Assembly: GCA_946406115.1 (NCBI GenBank)
Contig: OX291542.1
Location: 27,415,321 to 27,479,320, forward strand
From: Apoda limacodes
Taxonomy: Eukaryota > Arthropoda > Insecta > Lepidoptera > Limacodidae
Direction of reading: 5' to 3'
Length of the DNA: 64,000 bases
Below, piece after piece: positions 31,836-44,334 of the stretch (position 1 is the first letter of the stretch; the number at the start of each line of letters is the position of its first letter). Under the pieces are notes generated by a model that saw only the letters and a program-made list of their open reading frames with translations, was not told where the DNA came from and made no database searches. A program made the position numbers and the translations under genes.

Positions 31836-33169
31836 AATATTGTTTAGTATTTAACGGTATAAAATGCCGACCTGAGTGTTCAGAGCGTATTATTTGTTGA
31901 TACAGATAATTAAAATGAGTGTAAACTTTTTCAAAGACTATATATAGTATAATCATATTTTATGATGTACTTTTTTGGGTTGCTGACCCCTGTATTACTA
32001 AAATAATTATTAATTTTAGGTTTGCAGCCCCTAGACTATACTTTGATTTTTGAAACGTATTAATTTTATAACTATTGTCAATTTGTATTTCCATGTTTAG
32101 TGATTTAATACGAAATATATAAAATGGCCGGTATAAAATTGAAATACTCAAAAGAAGAAAGCAAAAAACTGGTCAAGTGCAAATTAGGCTCGCGCATCGA
32201 GGGTTCCGTACTTACCACCATTTACGTAATTTACAAACACAAACAAAAAATAGGTGAAAACATTTGTTTGTGGTCGCTATCAATGGTGACATAAATACTT
32301 CGACGTGGTGTGGGTTCGAATTCTGTTCCACTCACAACACTGGGTACCTCGATCACTATATCGATCAGATATCACTAGATGTGTTATATCCACTAATAAC
32401 ATACAGCGAAAGTGCTAAGGGTACCTTCTCACGGCGGATACCAGCGCAATCGGAAACTGTCCCCACGGAAATGTGAGGGGACAGTAATTTAATCTAATTA
32501 ATATTAGTGGTACATCGGTTACGTGTAAAAAAAATTTACAGTGTGTGTGTGTATTAATATCGGGCACTTCTTCCGGTCTTAACTTTGATGCACGTTATTG
32601 AAACGTAGTCGTTTAGAATAATATACAACAGTAGAATAACGAACCTGTTGTTTCATTTATTAATTTTAAGTCCAGTCGTCGCAATGGCGCTCAACTGGAC
32701 TATACTTAATTTTTCATTTTGTAGTTAGGCTTATGCTATTAATAATTGAACACTTATTGCCAAATTGTATTTCAATTGTGTTCCTCGCTGTAGTAAGATG
32801 AAAAAATTGTTTGTTTCGCACGGCTGCATAATTATTTTCATGTCGAGCCTTAAAATCCCTCACTTCGTTTAGGATTATATCTTTGAAGCACTTGATTGCT
32901 TGATATTCAATAAAGGCACTTACAATACAACAAGAACCCCATAACAAAAAACTATTCAATCTACAACCTTCAATAAAAAATCCCATTTATGTATTGGAAA
33001 TTTGTTTCGAAAATAGAACTTTCTAGACCCCGGTTCGAAAATTTTGTTGTACTGTATATGTAGATATAATGAATGATATTAAACTTGATGAATCTTAAAA
33101 TAACATTATGCCTACTACCACATGAAATATTATGTATATAAAAGTCATATTAATTTTTCTGTCTGATAC
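31836..33169. other. Spacer with short repeat pieces
   Basis: At 32155-32225 there is a diverged head of the CCAAGTGCGAG family (GGTCAAGTGCAAATTAGGCT, CGAGGGTTCCGTAC). A possible tRNA-like B box (GGGTTCGAATTCTG) is near 32310. The minus-strand frame 32714-32986 has no recognisable family. Confidence 0.5.
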
Positions 33170-33370
33170 GTTAAGCTCTAAGGCGTGCGAGAACTTTCTT
33201 GCGAATTGTGTGCGTAATATGGGAACCCGGGATGAATTATGGGAAAAGGGACACGTCATGCTGGGAGCTCGGGAAATATGTTCCTAACATTGTTTTGTTA
33301 ATATGAAGTAGCAAGATGACATTTTTTGTTATTTACGAGGTCATCACATCTACTTTATTTTATAACTTTT
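33170..33370 (+). repeat. Dispersed repeat, copy A (partner at 43177-43385)
   Basis: Shares GATGAATTATG, GTCATGCTG/ATAATGCTG, AACATTGTTTTG and AGACGACATTTTT-like blocks with 43177-43385, diverged. Confidence 0.55.
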
Positions 33371-34589
33371 CTTGAGAGACCAAAAAGGCTACATTTAAAA
33401 ATGAATTACTTGTCCTATGGCTTAGGGTCGGTCTGTCTCGCAATCTCACGAGCAGAGGTTCGAGAACGGCGTGTACCAATGACTCTATTTCTTGATTTCT
33501 CTAATACATTTGTTCACACGTTTAACTTTTCGGTAAACATAAACATCGTGAAGAAACCTATCAAAAAGACGTATGTGAAGTCAAGAATCCGCACTAGGCC
33601 CGCGTGATATACTATGGCCTAAATCGACCTCACTCAATGTGAGTGTAGGCTCTACCCCAGCATTTGAGATGCATGAAGCTAGGAGGGATTAGCAATTAGT
33701 ACGTTTCTCCTTCCCAATTCTCCTGACTTTCTTGTAGTTGTTCAATAACTAGCAAAAGGGGTATATTATTATGGCCCTTTCATCTTATTACTTATGACCT
33801 ACACTAAAGCTGGATAGTCACGAATTATGAGTCTTTCATAAAGCCACCTTAGTCCAGATACGATGTATTAGAAGCAGTCTTGAGACGACTAGCTCACCCT
33901 CTATCACGCAGGGTTAAAGAGATTGGTCAAAAGAGTCTGTTCACCTCATTGTAATGTGTCACTGGTTACCCAGTAAACAAAAACAAAGTCACTTTTCGCG
34001 TCCGACTGTCTGTTTGCTTAGTTCTTTCAAGTTAAACTTGGCAGCGAAAGATAAACTTTGAACTATTGACAATTTATTAATTTACATTAAAAGCCAGCAA
34101 CTATTTTTATTTATAATTATTTCTTTATTCTGTGATTTATTGTGTATTTATAAGATTGATTTTCTAGGACTTCATAAATCAATAGGCGTTGTTTAAATAC
34201 ATATTAAGTAATATATTGTTATAAAACAAAACCATTTTTTTAAATATTTCGCTTTATTTAAACGTCTTCACTTGTATTCTAGGGTCCTAGCATAGATAAT
34301 CCTAGTGAACACAGGTGTAAGTCGAAAATTTGTGGTTTTATTTTTATATAGACAGAAAAAAACTGCATAAACTAGCGTAAAAGTAGGATATATACCTACA
34401 TTAACGTTACGTTTATCCTACTCTACCAATGTATAATTTTTTGTCTGATTAAAACTGTCGTGTCCATACCCAAAATCACAAATTCAAAAAATTATAATTA
34501 GGAATCATACAAAAAGTCGTACGATATTACTTATTGGCGACATTTGAATCTCGTAGACTGGCAACCTTAGGCTTTAATAACTACATCGG
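33371..34589. other. Spacer, no gene recognised
   Basis: Nothing beyond short frames; no family recognised. Confidence 0.5.
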
Positions 34590-34905
34590 TTTGGTTTTTA
34601 GGGTTCCGTACCCAAAGGGTCATAAGCAGAATCCTATTACTAAGAATTCGCTGTTCGTCCGTTTGTCTGTCCGTCCGTCTGTCACCAGGCTATATCTCAT
34701 GAACCGTGATAGTTAGACAGTGGAAAGTTTCACAGAAGATGTATTTCTGTTGCCGCTATAACAACAAATACTTAAAAACAGAATAAATTTAATATTTAAG
34801 GGGGCTTCTATAAAACAAACATGATTTTTAGCCGTTTTTATAGATAATGGTATGGATCCCTTCGTGCGCGAGTCCGACTTGCACTTGCCCTTTTTTTTTT
34901 GGTAG
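34590..34905 (-). repeat. Dispersed repeat of the CCAAGTGCGAG family, full-length copy
   Basis: Reads AGGGTTCCGTACCCAAAGGG, then GTCTGTCCGTCCGTCTGTCA, CACCAGGCTATATCTCATGA and GAACCGTGATAGTTAGACAG, ending CGAGTCCGACTTGCACTTG: about 315 bp, the most complete copy in the window. Confidence 0.88.
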
Positions 34906-34984
34906 TGCTCTAACGAACTGGTGAAATTATTTAAGTTAGAAAATGTTTCTTCACCCATACTAAAAGCCGTTTTTTAACAAATTT

Positions 34985-35105
34985 GCCTTGGCGCAGTAGA
35001 CTTGCCTGTTAAACCAAGGAGCGTGGTTCGATCCCCGCAAAGAACGAAAGTTCATGTTATGAATATTTCTCTTGAGTCATAAATTGGATATAGCCAACAT
35101 GTATC
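34985..35105 (+). repeat. tRNA-derived SINE head
   Basis: CCTTGGCGCAGTAGACTTGC (A box-like) and GTGGTTCGATCCCCGC (B box) are spaced as in a tRNA gene; the intervening stem cannot fold as a proper tRNA. An AT-rich tail follows. Confidence 0.7.
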
Positions 35106-35109
35106 AAAA

Positions 35110-35270
35110 TCCCAAATCAGCTTTGTGTAAGCTTTCGAACATAAAGCTCGTTTGCTCGCGACAGGTGCAAGGAGGTGATAGCTCGAGCCGTGTTTTAAGC
35201 ATAAATCAACTTGTTACGTACACAGTGTAAGTTAGTTATGCTACAAGTTTAATGCTTGTCATGCAGGATT
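35110..35270 (+). repeat. Dispersed repeat (CAGGTGCAAGGAGGTGATAG), copy 3 of 3
   Basis: Colinear with 12375-12590: CTCGTTTGCTCGCGACAGG, GGTGATAGCTCGAG, ACACAGTGTAAG. Confidence 0.75.
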
Positions 35271-35369
35271 ATATGCACCACCAAATTTTATTTTTTTAGT
35301 AACATAATAAAAATCTTGCAACAGAGTTATCAGTGCATTTCTCTCTGTAATTTAATGTTAGTTGTAAAT

Positions 35370-35800
35370 TACTAGCTTTTGCCAGCGGCTTTGTCCGACC
35401 TAAATTTGGTAATCGGCGTAGGTTCTTACGGCAACGCTTCAATTATAGAAAAAAAAACTCACTCATATTTGACGTTTTCTCTCTCTCTCTCTCTCTCTTT
35501 TTCTCTCAAAAATAATTAGCTAATTAACTACTAAAAACTAATTAACTAATGGATTATTCAATGGATCAACCCCGCGATCTTGGTGCTCCATACAAACGCT
35601 GAACCCCCGTTTCACCTCTTTAGGAGGTAAGTTTTGGAAAATCCTATCTTAGTGCACGCCTACATAATAATAGCTAAATGTGTGCCAAATTTTAGCTCAA
35701 TCCGTCCAGTGGTTGGAGCTGTGCGTTGATAGGTCAGTCAGTCAGTCAGTCAGTCAGTCAGTCAGTCAGTCAGTCATTAACGGTTACTTTTTATGTATAC
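35370..35800 (+). repeat. Dispersed repeat with CCAGCGGCTTTG head, (CT)n and (AGTC)n runs
   Basis: CCAGCGGCTTTGTCCGACCT opens it; a CT run is at about 35479-35497. CAATCCGTCCAGTGGTTGGA is followed by an AGTC microsatellite at about 35732-35777. Same family as 16053-16385. Confidence 0.8.
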
Positions 35801-36299
35801 AGATAAAATTTATGAAATTTATAACAAGCCATCTAAATCACTACTCGATTTGAACTGTAATATTTCGTTATTTCAGCCTTCATATCTTTACTATGATCGA
35901 GCACCGGCCTTCTCTTCTCTTTCGTATGCAAATTTCTTTACGATGGCAAAAGACCACTAGTGTGAATTATCAACATAGGTAACTTAGAAATCAAAAAGAG
36001 AAGAGAAGAGATAATAAATAATCAATAAAAATACAAAAGCTTTTTATTTCTTACAAAAAATAAAGTAGTATATAGTAAAAGAGCATGAATTTATATATTA
36101 TGTTTAAATTCTAATTTTTTGATTAAATACAAAAAAATAAACTAAAACTCCTTAATTTTTAATTTGTGGTTAATATCTAAAGTATGAAAAACTAAAGTAG
36201 TGTATAATATAGTAAAATATGAATTTAAAATTACCTAGTATTTTTATTGCAATAGTTGATGTACTTTACATATTTGAGCTTATATGTAAGAACCCCTTT

Positions 36300-36545
36300 A
36301 AGTTAAGGGTAAAGGCCTCCTCCAGTTAAGCCCATTTGTCCCTATCATTAGCTTCTTTCATCCAATTTTTGCCCGCAATACGCACTATGTCGTCTGTCCA
36401 TCTCGTTGTAGGTTTACCCTTCCTTCTATTTCCTCTAGGTTCTGTACATGACGTCAGTCTTATAGTCCAGCGATTGTCGGCCCTTAAGAGAAGAGATACA
36501 TGCCGAATATTACTATATTTTAATTTCTCACTAACTCCATAAAAC
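36300..36545 (-). pseudogene. RTE-type LINE protein C-terminal tail
   Basis: The minus strand encodes RWTDDIVRIAGKNWMKEAND followed by RDKWA, a stop, then LEEAF, the very conserved C-terminus of RTE-clade LINE proteins (RWxDDI...W...AQDR..W..LEEAF). An in-frame TAA interrupts it. Possibly the same family as 25640-26145. Confidence 0.75.
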
Positions 36546-36904
36546 CTTATTCAAGCTCATTAAAGGGGATCCTTTCTTGATTTAATTAATATGATACAGG
36601 TTGTACCAGATAAGGCGTACTGATTAAACATAACGAGCACCAATAGAAGTATGTAAGCGTTTTAAAACGAAAACAGAATATAACTCTTTTTGGGAACATG
36701 AACCCAAACAGTTGATTTTAGGGTTGTCACGTCTGTTTTGTTACATTAATAATTACCAGCTCTAAAGAAATAAGTGGCAAAGTAGAAAATACTGCTACAC
36801 TGTAATCTTTCACGGTTGAAACTGAACAACCTTAAAACTAAAAAAACATATAACTCTTAAATTAATTCCAACCAGCCATCACTGAGGTTTTTAATTAAAT
36901 TCTG

Positions 36905-37130
36905 TTAGTTGGTCTTTTTTCTTTTCACTTCTAATTCCATCTGCTACTTTTATAATAGATTTAATCTTATCCCACCTGTTAACAGACAATGAGTTCATCG
37001 AAGGTGTAAAGTTTTCTTATTATCTAGCTTTTATCTCATTTAACAAAGTTTTCTATGATGTTAAGTTCGCTGAGGATAAAACAACTTTGTTCATCTTGAT
37101 CCACCAATTTTAGTATCTTTCTTACTTAAC
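36905..37130 (+). repeat. Dispersed repeat, copy B (partner at 15225-15460)
   Basis: Colinear with copy A over about 225 bp, about 75-80 percent similar by eye. Confidence 0.8.
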
Positions 37131-38285
37131 TAGTATGTTTTGATATTGTTGCTAAGAATTAAGTATTTTTACATTTATTCATAAAACTGCATCCGATATC
37201 CGATCCGATACGATATGAGACCATATCTTGCACATGCTTCTTTGGGATAAATCGTACTTGCAGTACAGTATCAAAGAGCGGCCCGCAATGTTTTAGCCGT
37301 CCACTCGAGCACTAGAGTCAAATAATTTGAAAATGGAACGAAAATTCAAATTATTTAAATTTCGGACTGGCACAACGAAAATAATGCGCCAAAAATAATT
37401 TATTAAAAGTAAAAAAATGAATCGTCATTTGAACGCGGCGAATTGGCAGCAAAATCGATGGAAAAAATGTGTGTCAAAAAGACTCAAACCTGTTTAGGTT
37501 TTGCACACTTTACTTAAGCTTCAAAGCAAAGTTTAAGTTAGTATATCCATCGAACAGCGAAAAAAAATCAGCTTAGGTCAAAAATATACATATTTTATTC
37601 GACTTACAATTTAGTATGTCATTTTTTACACATAATAAATATTTACATTCATATATTTAAATATTTTTTTGCGTCAACGGCACAGTAATATCATCTTCAA
37701 AGTTTATATTGGCAAAGTTTTGAGTTAAATTTGTTTTCACAGTTTACTTTCTCCTCATTGAAGTGTTTATTAAAGAACAACTTTGAAGCTAAGATCCCTG
37801 AACAAGAAAGTTTATGAGCGTCAGGTGAACATGCCAGAAGCGCAACTTTTTGTTTAGGAGAATTTCTATCCCAAGGTTTAGGGTTAATAGCCTTACATTA
37901 TTTTTGCATTATTAAACAGTACCTGTATAAGTATCATATAGTCAATCACTCTACCCGTGTGCTTTTGAGAATATCCCTATTAACACAATTTGAACCTGGT
38001 AAAGTTTTAAAATTTGTATAGTATATAGTATTTATATAGTATAGTATAGGAATATCCCAAAAGGAGTTATTGTCTTGAAACTCTTTCTTAGTTGCACCTT
38101 ATGTAGAGCCGAATCGGGTCAAATTTGAATTCTCTAGATCCAGATGTTAGAATTATAGATCATCTGTTCGTTTTTCCATACATCGTCAAACGTAACTTTT
38201 AAAAGCACATAAGTTCACATGACTTAGTAATGGAACGGAATCCAAGCTTCACATAAGCTTAAAATATTAATACCTAGCTTGCTTG
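37131..38285. other. Spacer, no gene recognised
   Basis: AT-rich and non-coding. Confidence 0.5.
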
Positions 38286-38347
38286 CTGCGACCGCTTAGC
38301 GGCGGGCCGTTAGCTTGTTGGCCACCTTAGTGGTATAAAAAAAAAAT
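38286..38347 (+). mobile_element. CR1-like LINE 3' UTR end with A-rich tail
   Basis: TGCGACCGCTTAGCGGCGGG, then TTAGCTTGTTGGCCACCTTA and GTGGTATAAAAAA match the 3' UTR of 1-1071; only the last ~60 bp inserted. Confidence 0.82.
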
Positions 38348-41300
38348 TAAAAAAATCCATATTGTCTTCCTATATCTACCAACACTGCATTGAAAAATTT
38401 GTCCTCGCACGGCACATAAGTGAATCGGTTCAGCCAGTGGATAATGTATGACCACAATAAATATGAATATTTTGCGCTCTTAGAAAGCTAAGTAGAGACT
38501 CTCATTATTGAGTGATGTGCCAATAAAAGGACTACTAGATATAATGAAATGTTACTTAAATTAACTCACTTATTGCATGTAATGCAGAATAAATAATTAT
38601 AAAATGTCCGAAATTTTACATTTTTTTAATAAATATATCTATTATATACAATGTATATATTTGTAACAAAGGAAGATAAATTAAAAAAAAAATGTTTAAA
38701 ACTTTGTTTACAGTATGTATGCTTAAAAGTTTTGCATTTAAAGCAAATCAAAAGCTCAAGTTAACATTTCCGATATATATATATGGTATATATATTTGAA
38801 TAGCCAACACAAAAGAATTTCAATTTGGCAGGATTCAAAGCAACCCTTTTAAGGTTTCAGAGTAATTGACTCGCGCGGAATTGATTTATTTGTATCGCAG
38901 TTGTTGTAGGTAGCGGTTTAATTAAGATAATAAAAAACTTTTTGATGAAACGCCTCATAGTATATGTTCCTACATCGAAAACATAGCAATAATAGTGCAT
39001 ATATGTAAATTACAACAATAATATCTGTTATAGTTTTTAGGTTTAACTCGAGTCTCTATATCGGCCTGTCACAGTCTACTCTCAGAATCTACACATTTTG
39101 ATACACATATCAATTTCTATGACTCAAATACAAGCGTGTATTGTACATAAATAAATTTTGATTATCGGAGTCACGTGGGGGACTAATTTGAAAATTAAAA
39201 AAAAGTTTGGCAAACTGTATCGTGTGAGATACCTACTCGTATCGAGTAAAGGGGGTCTGAAATATTTGGTATATGATTTTTCATATTTTAAAATTAATAG
39301 TTTTATAGATATTTAAGAAAATAGAAAAAAACGCCTAAAAGAAGCCTGAAATTTTGAAAAAATTGAGCAAATATTTCTTTACTTTTAGATTACAGGAAAA
39401 TCTTTAAGAAGTCTATTGTCTGAACAGAACCATCACAATGCAAGTTTAAATCGTGCTTGTCCGGTTTTGGTTTATCGTAAAAACTGTAATACTTACATAC
39501 ATACAAGCTTCAAACTTAAAACAATTGTAGTGAAAACACTATAGTAAAACAACAAATTAAAATATCGGTCAAGTGTAGGTCGAGCTCGGGCATTCTATCT
39601 ATCTATCTAGATGGTACAGAACCCCTGGTGCGTGAGTCCGTCTCGCTCTTGGCCGATGTTTTATTAATACTATGGTTAATTATGAGTATCTACTAAACTA
39701 TCTAAATTAAATTATCGGAATGGTAATAAATACACACATACGAAAATGGATTACTTTTGGTTTAATTGGTCTTTCCTTACAGAAAGTTATCGGCTTCTCC
39801 TCTTAAAGCCGTTGGACCCAGAAAGAATCGGTATATACTCTATGAGACATATGTTAGGTGTGCCGAAAATAGTGATTCATGCGTCATCAAGCCGTTACAA
39901 GAAAACTATGGCATAGCCCCGATAAAGCTTGCCGTTTCGACCACAAAGACATATTACACTGTAAGTAAAGTATACAAACAAAGTTCCACGTAAGATAATC
40001 GCGGTAAAATCTCGATTTTCTCGGTTTTTTTACGGTATAACATTAAATATTTATTTATAACTATGAAATTAGTAAAGATTAATCATATTATTTGATCATA
40101 TTATTATCATATTATTATTGATCATATGTTTTATGAAATAAGAACCAAGGGAATATAACTCTTAGTTTTCTAACAATTTGAATTAAAGCCCACAAAAAGA
40201 TTGTCAGAATCGATTTTTGATATCTTTCTTTAAAAAGTAAATTTACCTATCGTCTCCAGAACTGATCAAAGAAAAACAAATTAAAAGTAACAGGAAATTG
40301 AAAAAATTCTGTAGCTTTGTATAAGCATATTTAACATTAATTTTGAATTTATTTATTCCCGTTCATTATAACTTTTCAACGAGACGTGAATCCGCCTTAT
40401 ATATATAGATTCCTTATATAATGTTTTGTGTTATTCACTTGTAAGGCTACGTTACCCACCTTTTTTCAAAGAGTTGTTTCGTTTTAGTACTAAAATAAAT
40501 TTTAAAATTAAACAGCTTATGAGTTTATTTTTAAAAGAACACTTAAAATCTAGAAATTCTAAAATAAAAATAATTTTATTTGGACCTGCAACTCACAGAA
40601 AATCGTTAACAACTTTTACCGTAGAACAGAACTTAGAATTACGAAACGGAGCGTATATCTTTTGGCTTATGGGCCAATGGTCAGTGCCCAATACCATAAA
40701 AAATTTTGACGGCTCAAATGTCAATATCGATAACTTAAAAATTAAATAAAGCTATAAAATAAAAAAATAAAACTAAAGCTCTTAAAAGACTGACCCAAAA
40801 TTAACGAGCAAAAATTGGTCTAAAACTACTGTTTAGGTCTTGGACCTGTTTTATTTCTATAAAACCGGTATGAAAATAATTTTAATCACTCACTATAAGA
40901 AAAAGTTTTTTTAGAATTTTATGGGCTGTGCTCATTAATTGCTTATGAATAATCTTATATTTTTCATTATTAATTTATAAAAAATGCAGGTCTTATTATT
41001 TATTTTTATTATTCCGCCAACTTCTTTACTTTAGGCTTTACCTAAACACAACAGCTGGGGCTGGTTAAATTGGAAATAAAATACCAAGCTCCATACTAAT
41101 TTAGGACATGTCTTTTCAGCTTTCTTTGATTAACTATCAAGAAGTCAGAAAAATCAGAAAAGTATGAAAATCAGAAAATTATAAAACGAAAAATTATAAA
41201 ACAGTAAATGCTGCTTAGCAAGTGTGTTCAAACTATTATCATAATAGTTTTACAAATAAGTTAAGTTAGTCAGTACACACGAGACTGGATGCGAACAGAG

Positions 41301-41644
41301 CCAAGATTATAATGACCAATGCTCATGTGTTTTATACTATATTTTTGAACATACCCAGCTCAGAAATAATAAAATGTTAAACATGAAATTTTTTGTGAGG
41401 ACCATTAATTAAAAACGGTGCAATAAGAGCTACTTTAGTACCTAACGTATTAAAAATCAATTCGTTATTAAAAATCAGAGACATACATTAATTCAATTGT
41501 ACATATTATGGCACAGTGGAAAATTAATTATCTATCATCATTTTAATTTACACAAAGGAATAAATTGACATGCCGAACATTTTAGTCATTTTTAATACTA
41601 GGAGTCAAATTGCCCTAAGACAAATAGATACCAGCAGAGGTACG
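38348..41644. other. 3.3 kb spacer with one diverged repeat
   Basis: AT-rich, no gene. At 39560-39665 there is a diverged CCAAGTGCGAG-family remnant (GGTCAAGTGTAGGTCGAGCT ... CCCCTGGTGCGTGAGTCCGT). The 107-codon frame at 40426-40749 has no recognisable family. Confidence 0.5.
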
Positions 41645-41850
41645 GTACAGTCATTATGTCACGATAATAATGCACATTTATTTGGTACCAAGATTCTTCG
41701 CCGTTCCCGTTGAAGACTTCCGTTCAACGTTAGACTGCTGGCGCTGTGTTTAACTAACCGCAAGATTTATGTTTCGCAATGCTGCATTGCTAAATTCTAC
41801 TGTATAATAAATCCACAATTCTTGTACCCACAGGAACGCCTCTTTTTTTT
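41645..41850 (+). repeat. Dispersed repeat, copy B (partner at 24590-24790)
   Basis: Near-identical to copy A over about 170 bp, including the CCGTTCCCGTTGAAGACTTC block and the small hairpin; the right flank diverges after TGTATAATAA. Confidence 0.9.
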
Positions 41851-43176
41851 AGTTTTTGACTAAAATATCAAGCTTGCAGCTGAAAGATAAAACTTTTAAT
41901 TTTATTAAAGAAAAAAAACAAGTTAAGTAGAGGACAATATTCACGTCTTATTTTAAATGCCACAATCCATCCATTCTCTCAACCTACCTACAGGATACAT
42001 CAATATTCCAAGATTCAGTTGTAATAAATAATGCTTAGAAATTTAATGCAACTACTGTACGATTCTACACAGAATAATTATATAATTTTATACCTACTCA
42101 AGTGTGTTTATTGTATTTCTCAATTTATAAGTGAATCGTATTCTGTTTTTTTAAGAAATAAATGTCTAAATCCGTAACTTATATTATTTAATTACAATAG
42201 AATGAATTAATCTTCTTCTTCTGGGTCTATGTAAGGTATATTTTTAAAAACAACCGCTGCTGCAAGCGTTGTGCGGAACAATGGCGTCTCCCACTCATAT
42301 ATTTTGATTTACCTTTCTTTACTTCCTTAGCAAACTCTTATACATTTTCTTTATTTTAAAGTTTTATATTTAATGGGAGAATTTATGAGGTTTATTAAAA
42401 TGCATATCAATGTTTTTATATGTAAAAAAAACTATTTTTAGTATGTGTTAAAGAACATTGATTAGAAGTAATATGGCACTAAAGTTTTTATAGCACATAA
42501 ATTACATAGTATATAAACATAACGATTTCAATGAACCCAAATCGATATCAATATAAAATTAAACAAATAAAAAGAAATTAAAAAAATTAAAAAACCTGAT
42601 TGTGGATTAAAAAATAAAAGGTAATCTTAGTATCTGAAAAGCAAAAAATTCGCCATTTTGATTTCCAATCATTTTAATATAACTTATGCCACTCTAGTGG
42701 TTAAGACGAATCTATCCACGTATAATTATTAAAATCGTTAGCCGTTTAGTAGTTACGAGGGATCATAGAGTCGGACGTACATACAGTTCATACCCGCATT
42801 TTGGACCTTTCCGCAGTCTGGTAAAAATATGGCTATCTTAGTTACAATTATGCCACAAATAAAACTACGACAAAGTTCTTCAAATTAAATAAACCAGCTG
42901 TTACTAATAGATTTTTTCCATTCTTAAAATTGTGGATGTGTAAAAAACACAAAACATATTTTATAGGGCGCGGGATAATTTTACTATAGAAACTTACGAA
43001 AGATAAAATCTTTTAAAAAACTTGAGTGCATTTCCAAACTTTCTTTGGGAAATAGGAGGGGGGGGGACTGGGCACGAAAAATCAACTTCAATTACTAAAT
43101 GTATGTTGCTTAATAGAAGATTTTTACCTATAAAATTCCATTAGAATCGATCATAAAATGGCAGACAATTATGTAG
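41851..43176. other. Spacer with a repeat partner
   Basis: 42245-42380 matches 31665-31835. A GGGGGGGGG run is at about 43060. No gene. Confidence 0.5.
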
Positions 43177-43385
43177 GTTATGTCATACAGGCAAAATAAT
43201 AAAAGTAATAAGGCATACAAGAAATCCAGAATGAATTATGAGGAAAACATAATGCTGAGGGCTAAGGAAATAAATTCTCAACATTGTTTTGATAATACCT
43301 TTATATCTGCAAGACGACATTTTTGTTTTGTTAATAATGAGATAATTATATCTGAGTTACATCATAGCCGTGACATCATTTTTTT
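43177..43385 (+). repeat. Dispersed repeat, copy B (partner at 33170-33370)
   Basis: The 93-codon frame over it has no family resemblance, and the sequence is shared with a non-coding copy, so I treat it as repeat. Confidence 0.5.
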
Positions 43386-43611
43386 GAAGCAATTTAACTC
43401 ACGGCACTTTTTTGTCCCGTGTTGCTTTGTTGTATGTGAAGCTAGAAGTCTAAAAGTTTAATCATCCAAAGTAGTTCCTAAATCTACATCTACCCCTAAA
43501 TTACAATTCTGTACCTAATATAGGTACATACTCTCCGAAATATATTACCTCAAAGTCCCCTTATTTTGTCGCTGACTTAGTGACCGATTATCAAAATTCT
43601 AAACTACTGGA

Positions 43612-43855
43612 CTCCCTTGCAGCCTAGTTGGTAGTGTGACAGGCTGCTGTGCCGAGGGTGTGGGTTCGATTCCCGCACTGGACAAACATTTGTGTTTGTC
43701 TTAAGTCCGGGTGTATTTATGTATGTATTTACCAAAAACGAGTAATATTTATGTATTTGTATCCATTGCCTGGTATCCATAACACAAGCTTTGCTTACTT
43801 TGCGGCCAGATGGCGCTGTGTGTATGTCAAAAAATATTTATTTATGGTATAATCT
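43612..43855 (+). repeat. tRNA-derived SINE, near complete
   Basis: Head GCAGCCTAGTTGGTAGTGTG (A box) and GTGGGTTCGATTCCCGCAC (B box) spaced about 40 bp; body GTATTTATGTATGTATTTAC, CATTGCCTGGTATCCATAAC, ACAAGCTTTGCTTACTTTGC and AGATGGCGCTGTGTGTATG, then an ATTTATTTAT-type tail. The CCA end and acceptor stem do not pair as in a real tRNA. Confidence 0.82.
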
Positions 43856-44085
43856 TAAAATTCATGATTGAGTAAAAATTCAATCTATTAAGAAAAAGAA
43901 AATTTTAAAAGTGCGAGTCGGTCTTGCGCAAAATTCTAAGTTTCTTCAAGCAGTGAGAGAAACTTAAAATGTAGGATTTAGTTAGCATTTGGTCCCTAAA
44001 GAAAATAAAAAATATTATTAAAAAAACAACGACGTCTTGTACGACTCAGTTTTGCACAACTACATAGTTCAGTTTTTGCTATTTC

Positions 44086-44325
44086 GTCGGCTCCGTGGCT
44101 CAGTGGGTAATACCCGACTGCTGGGTGGTGCGTGCCGTAAAAAACATTTTTTATTTCTGTTTGTCTTGAGACTGGATGTTTTTTATGTAAAATATGTATA
44201 AATTTACAAAAAAAGTATGTATATCTATTTGTATTCGTTGTCTGGTAGCCATAGCACAAGTTTTGCTTGGTCTCAAACCAGACGGCGCGCTGTGTGTATG
44301 TGTAATTTCCAAATATACTGTTTAC
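44086..44325 (+). repeat. tRNA-derived SINE, second copy of the same family
   Basis: Head GGCTCCGTGGCTCAGTGGGT (A box); the B box is eroded (GGTGCGTGCC). The tail matches the previous SINE: TATTCGTTGTCTGGTAGCCA, AGCACAAGTTTTGCTTGG, CCAGACGGCG and GCTGTGTGTATGTG. Confidence 0.8.
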
Positions 44326-44334
44326 TATTACTAT

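Noticed and set aside
32714..32986. 90-codon minus-strand frame as a possible transposase or host exon
   Set aside because: No recognisable domain, no splice context, and surroundings are plain AT-rich DNA.
35732..35777. CRISPR-like regular repeats
   Set aside because: Simple AGTC microsatellite without spacers; the genome is eukaryotic.
40426..40749. 107-codon lysine/leucine-rich frame
   Set aside because: No family recognised; composition matches the local AT-rich background.
43621..43690. Functional tRNA gene
   Set aside because: A and B boxes are present but the acceptor stem does not pair and a SINE tail follows.
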